Assembly: GCA_024278345.1 (NCBI GenBank)
Contig: JAJRTK010000192.1
Coordinates: 1 to 8,491, forward strand
Source of the DNA: a bacterium
Lineage (GTDB): Bacteria > CSSED10-310 > JAJRTK01
Reading direction: 5' to 3'
DNA: 8,491 nucleotides
Every line of letters begins with the position of its first letter. Position 1 is the first letter of the stretch. Shown here piece by piece: positions 6,032-8,491 of this stretch. A program made the translations under genes and the position numbers. Below the pieces are notes generated by a model that saw nothing but the letters and a program-made list of their open reading frames with translations, searched no databases and was not told the DNA's origin.

Positions 6032-6129
6032 GGGTATCCACCCAAGGCGGACAGTTGGACACTCTCTTTGCGCCTCGCTCTGCTCGGCGGGTCACGTTTG
6101 CGTGACCCGGCGGTCGTCCGGGGACTCCG
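6032..6129 (+). repeat. ~99-base dispersed repeat Y, copy B (inverted relative to copy A)
   Basis: Aligns with the reverse complement of 3604-3702. It contains the same GGGTCACG/CGTGACCC hairpin (6089-6108, 4-base loop). It begins about 210 bases 3' of the kinase stop, in the sense of the kinase. An open frame through it has nothing recognisable. Confidence 0.85.
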
Positions 6130-6134
6130 TCCCC
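6120..6134. repeat. Perfect 6-base-stem hairpin at the end of repeat Y
   Basis: GGGGAC and GTCCCC with a TCC loop, immediately followed by repeat Z. Copy A lacks this exact pairing: its sequence diverges just at this edge. Confidence 0.5.
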
Positions 6135-6152
6135 TGAGTCATCCCCTCATTT
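6135..6152 (+). repeat. Dispersed short repeat Z, copy 2
   Basis: Matches the reverse complement of 155-172 at 17 of 18 positions and ends in CCCTCATTT. It lies 3' of the kinase in its sense. Confidence 0.5.
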
Positions 6153-6242
6153 GCATTGACAAGGCTGAAAGCGTAGAACCCATGGGGTTTAGGGATACGA
6201 GTAACCTGACCGAATGGGGAAAAGGAATGGCAGCCTTGCGTG

Positions 6243-6573
6243 ATGTCGATTGCGAACGGAGTCATTGGGACCCTCAATGCAGCGTCACTGAGTATTGCGG
6301 CCATTGGACAAGGGCTCGCGGCGGTCCGTGGCCTTGAGACGAAGCATGGCTGACCAATCGACGTTGATGTTGGGTTGCCAGACAACACATGGACGCAGTA
6401 CTCCACTCATCTGGATGACGGTGCGAAAGAGTGAACTCAAGGGCCAGCGCAACGAGCATGAAGACAACCTTCTGGCGGCCTTCCGGAAACTGGTTCCTGA
6501 AAATGTCCGGGTGACGGTCATCGCAGATCGAGGATTTTCCGACACCAAGCTCTATTCCTTTCTTAATCGTATG
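6243..6573 (+). pseudogene. IS4-type transposase remnant with internal deletion and frame change
   Basis: Two pieces of one DDE transposase lie in different frames. The first (ATG 6243 to TGA 6351-6353) reads SIANGVIGTL, NAASLSIAAIGQGLA and ending ETKHG, which resembles the N-terminal helical region of an IS4-group transposase. The second starts near 6346 in another frame and reads DQSTLMLG, TTHGRSTPLIWMTVRKSELK, NEHEDNLL, VRVTVIADRGFSDTKLYSFLNR; this is the core with the second catalytic Asp (codon 6526-6528, ADRGF). The segment between them, which should carry the first catalytic Asp (an LDWT-like motif), is missing, and the pieces meet at about 6345-6350. Similarity stops abruptly near 6571, well before the catalytic Glu. 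It cannot encode an active enzyme. I see no terminal inverted repeats or target duplications. Family assignment is from remembered motifs and fairly secure for the second piece. Confidence 0.8.
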
Positions 6574-6577
6574 GTGC

Positions 6578-6754
6578 TTTCCAGCGATTTCGTCCTCCTT
6601 CGTTGGCGATGGCGATGACGTTGTTTCGGGTCAGCTTGAAGTTTGTGACCCACTTGTAATTCTTGGTGCCGCTCTCTTCCTTGCTGTAGCGGGTCTCTCG
6701 ACACTCCAGGACGGAGAGGAACTGCTCATCGCCCTTGGTGTCGATGTCGTGGAT
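6578..6754 (-). pseudogene. Fragment of a second, unrelated transposase
   Basis: On the minus strand a 59-residue segment reads IHDIDTKGDEQFLSVLECRE, followed downstream by KWVTNFKLTRNNVIAIANEG and GRNRWK. The pattern WVTN-x-K-x-T-x-x-N-x-x-x-x-AN-E-GGR-x-RWK resembles a C-terminal block of DDE transposases that normally continues as KIENEGFN. Here it breaks right after RWK and meets a stop (complement of 6563-6565). Upstream there is an in-frame TAG (complement of 6755-6757). No start codon or ribosome binding site is present, so this is a dead fragment. The family match is from memory and needs a search. Its 3' edge abuts the IS4 remnant of the opposite strand at about 6571-6578. Confidence 0.6.
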
Positions 6755-7117
6755 CTATCCGCTTGCTCCGGCCAGAACCTCGCTGGGCGGCAGGCGGAAA
6801 GCGGCGAGCCGGTCCTCATCATAAAAAGCGCAAGCGGAGCGGTAGGTACCAAACCCATCTAATGGCCTATTCCAACGCGAAAAAACTACACTCTTCAGAG
6901 CTGGCCGATCAAGTCGCGGGCTCGCCTCAGCCCGGGAAAGATAGGCCGGCAAAGCCGCAACAACCTGGCCGGGCTCTTGATTTTGGGGCGCAGATCGCAA
7001 AGGACCAAGCCCCCGCGATTCGAGAAGACCGACTTCGGCAGGTCGCCCCGAAAACCCCGAGTAAGGAATGGTCCGGGGAAGAACCACCGAGACCGGGGCG
7101 AGGAGGATTTCGACGAC
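6755..7117. other. Intergenic region upstream of the methyltransferase, 363 bases
   Basis: Open frames exist on both strands, but none has a recognisable domain or a ribosome binding site. The minus frame continues, across a TAG, into the transposase fragment and may include more decayed sequence. I see no clear promoter. The only functional signal is AGGAGG at 7101-7106, the methyltransferase ribosome binding site. Confidence 0.5.
7101..7106 (+). promoter_or_regulatory. Ribosome binding site of the methyltransferase gene
   Basis: A full AGGAGG, 11 bases before ATG 7118. The spacing is a little long, but this site supports 7118 over the 47-codon-longer open frame that begins at 6977, whose extra part is Arg/Pro-rich and unlike the family N-terminus. 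Confidence 0.65.
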
Positions 7118-8002
7118 ATGAAAGACGCACGACCCAGCAAGACCGCGGAATTCGTGGCGTTCCAGAGAGCCTCCGAACGGAAGCATCCCTCGAGCGCACG
7201 CATCCTGGACGATCCATTCGCCCGGTTCTTCTTGACCAAAACCAGCCAGGCAGCCCTGGCGGCGTGGGAGCATGGCGGGAAGATCGGCGAGCTCCTGGGA
7301 TGGTTTTCCCTGGGGCTCACCACTTTCGTGGTGACGCGGCACCGGTACATGGACGACCGGCTGCTGGAAGCGCTAGCCGATAAGGAGAGAGCGCCTCAGC
7401 GGATCGTCGTGCTGGGCGCCGGGTACGACATGCGGGCGCATCGGCACGCGGAGGCCATCGGCGGGCGGCCCTTCCTGGAAGTGGACCATCCGGCCACGGG
7501 AAAACGGAAAACAAGGATCCTGGAGAAGCTGGAAAGAGAAGGCCGGATCACTTCTCCCAAGGCGGACCGCCTTCTCATGGACTTTCAGACGGAATCCCTG
7601 GAGGAACGCCTTTCCCGGGAGGGTCTCAACGGTGAGGAACGGGTGTTCTTCATCTGGGAGGGGGTCTCCATGTACTTGACCCGGGAGGCGGTGAAGAAGA
7701 CGCTCCGGACGCTGTGCAAGGTCTCGGTGCCGGGCAGTGAAGTCGTGTTCGACTGTTGGTTCCTCCTGGATCAGCCGGACCTTCGGAGCGCGTCTCACAG
7801 GATCATGTCGAATGTGCTTCTCCTGCTGGGAGAACCGTTGCTCTTCGGGATCCATCCGGAGGATATCGGAGGCTTCTTGGAGCGGTGCGGTCTGGAACTC
7901 GTGGAAACGGTCTCTCCAGCGGAGCTCGAGGAGCGCTACGTCCGGGATGATCGCCGGGTGTACCCGGCCTGCTACATGGTTTGGGCGCGAGTGGCGGGAT
8001 AG
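7118..8002 (+). CDS. SAM-dependent methyltransferase, LCM/TIGR00027 type
   Basis: A 294-residue class I methyltransferase of the leucine-carboxyl-methyltransferase-like family (Pfam PF04072, TIGR00027), which transfers a methyl group from S-adenosylmethionine to a substrate that is usually unknown in bacteria. The N-terminus PSKTAEFVAFQRASE with ILDDPFARFF (29-38) is the family signature. Motif I is VVLGAGYDMRAHR (97-109), the acidic SAM-ribose strand is FLEVDHPATGKRK (119-131), MDFQTESLEERL (154-165) is the next strand region, and IWEGVSMYLT (179-188) is the family's motif around the active site. A C-terminal ERCGLELVE and SPAELEERYV part completes the fold. Length is typical and all motifs are intact. 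It stands alone between transposase debris and a repeat array, so transfer is possible, but base use looks like the neighbours. Actinobacterial homologues are often annotated as polyketide or glycopeptidolipid methyltransferases; nothing here supports that role. Confidence 0.9.
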   Translation: MKDARPSKTAEFVAFQRASERKHPSSARILDDPFARFFLTKTSQAALAAWEHGGKIGELLGWFSLGLTTFVVTRHRYMDDRLLEALADKERAPQRIVVLGAGYDMRAHRHAEAIGGRPFLEVDHPATGKRKTRILEKLEREGRITSPKADRLLMDFQTESLEERLSREGLNGEERVFFIWEGVSMYLTREAVKKTLRTLCKVSVPGSEVVFDCWFLLDQPDLRSASHRIMSNVLLLLGEPLLFGIHPEDIGGFLERCGLELVETVSPAELEERYVRDDRRVYPACYMVWARVAG

Positions 8003-8284
8003 GCGGTTTGGTTGCCTTCGCTTATCGCCAACGCTTGGCCCAACCGGCCTCTTCGTCGGGCAGACATTCTCGATGGTTTGCAAGGCGACGCCTCCGAGGG
8101 TCCGTTCACCCGGCCTGGTCCCCGGGTCGGATTGGCCGGAAACGGCGACTCTCCGTGAAGAGCGGATGGCGCTGCAGGGCCAAAACGCCTGCGCCGCGGG
8201 TTCGGCCAAGAAGGGACCTATCAAACCCGGTTGACAAGTGGCCCCGAGCCTCCCCTGCAACTCCGTGAAGCCCGTCCGGCACGC
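8003..8284. other. Non-coding stretch between the methyltransferase gene and the repeat array
   Basis: No gene is supported. Plus-strand frames here are short and Arg/Pro-rich. The long minus frame is antisense to the methyltransferase and simply continues out of the repeats. No clear intrinsic terminator follows the TAG at 8000-8002. Confidence 0.55.
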
Positions 8285-8491
8285 CAGCGGCAGGATGCCG
8301 CTGCCACCCTTTCTCCAGCGGCAGGATGCCGCTGCCACCCTTTCTCCAGCGGCAGGATGCCGCTGCCACCTTTGCGGGGCCGCCTTTTCTCCAGCGGCAG
8401 GATGCCGCTGCCACCCTTTCTCCAGCGGCAGGATGCCGCTGCCACCCTTTCTCCAGCGGCAGGATGCCGCTGCCACCTTTGCGGGGCCGCC
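8285..8491. repeat. Two-level tandem array of palindromic repeats, cut by the window end
   Basis: Six copies of a 24-base unit start at 8285, 8316, 8347, 8392, 8423 and 8454. Each holds a perfect inverted repeat, CAGCGGCA-GGA-TGCCGCTG, followed by CCACC. Spacing is 31, 31, 45, 31, 31: the third and sixth units are followed by a longer spacer with GCGGGGCCGC instead of CTTTCTC. The array is therefore a 107-base super-repeat (8285-8391), with a second copy from 8392 that runs off the window. Units are identical to one another, which points to recent expansion. With seven-base spacers, all alike, this is not a CRISPR. It looks like a REP/BIME-like palindromic element expanded in tandem. Confidence 0.95.

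Larger units (their letters stand above)
5820..6242. other. Intergenic region after the kinase, 423 bases
   Basis: No gene is supported. 5820-5930 is ordinary, less GC-rich sequence with no recognisable content. 5944-5995 holds nested inverted repeats: GGCCGGT/ACCGGCC at the outside and a TGGCAG/CTGCCA stem with a 7-base loop at 5966-5984. Copy B of repeat Y (6032-6129), a GGGGAC/GTCCCC hairpin (6120-6134) and repeat Z (6135-6152) follow. The rest leads into the IS4 remnant. Confidence 0.6.

Noticed and set aside
5930-6337. Plus-strand open frame of 135 codons
   Set aside because: It reads through repeats Y and Z and into the IS4 remnant in a wrong frame; nothing is recognisable.
7942-7960. 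15-base match GGATGATCGCCGGGT between the methyltransferase coding sequence and repeat Y (3614-3628)
   Set aside because: It is one short GC-rich match inside a conserved coding region without the rest of the repeat, so probably chance.
7373-8476. Minus-strand open frame of 367 codons, longer than the gene it overlaps
   Set aside because: It is antisense to the well-supported methyltransferase and the rest reads the palindromic array. It has no domain and no ribosome binding site.
8285-8491. Possible CRISPR array
   Set aside because: The spacers are only 7 or 21 bases and repeat identically, and no cas gene is present. It is a palindromic tandem repeat.
1-8491. tRNA, rRNA or riboswitch in the larger gaps
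   Set aside because: I looked through the gaps at 1240-1702, 3282-3761, 5820-6242, 6755-7117 and 8003-8284 and saw no cloverleaf, T-loop consensus or known riboswitch core.

Overview
The window is GC-rich bacterial chromosomal DNA. It holds six intact protein genes, two decayed transposase fragments and much repeat-bearing intergenic DNA. A stand-alone Hanks-type kinase, the loose gene packing (several 280-480 base gaps) and families of short palindromic repeats suggest a member of the Verrucomicrobia/PVC group or a similar repeat-rich lineage. That assignment is an inference: there is no rRNA or other strong phylogenetic marker here.

Layout. 1-216 is non-coding and lies 3' of a minus-strand M20 metallopeptidase/deacylase gene (217-1239, TTG start with a good ribosome binding site). 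A 463-base gap with one weak promoter candidate separates it from a plus-strand two-gene operon: a DUF4442 hotdog-fold thioesterase-like protein (1703-2251), then tRNA-dihydrouridine synthase DusB (2256-3281). The gap 3282-3761 lies between convergent genes and carries a run of perfect hairpins plus dispersed repeats. Next comes a divergent pair sharing a short intergenic region: an alpha/beta hydrolase with an intact Ser-Asp-His triad (minus, 3762-4898) and a compact Ser/Thr kinase with unusual catalytic motifs (plus, 4986-5819).

5820-7117 is an accessory graveyard. It has a second copy of a ~99-base repeat in inverted orientation, an IS4-type transposase remnant with an internal deletion (6243-6573), and a fragment of another transposase on the opposite strand (6578-6754) that abuts it tail to tail. 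An SAM-dependent methyltransferase of the LCM/TIGR00027 type follows (7118-8002). The window ends inside a tandem array of palindromic units (8285-8491) with a two-level structure: 31-base units grouped into a 107-base super-repeat.

Functionally, DUF4442-dusB is the only probable operon. The hydrolase and kinase may be co-regulated from their shared intergenic region. No coherent new multi-gene defence or metabolic system is visible. The most distinctive content is the repeat biology: several short repeat families lie downstream of genes, in the sense orientation of the upstream gene, and one pair forms an inverted repeat enclosing the hydrolase-kinase pair.
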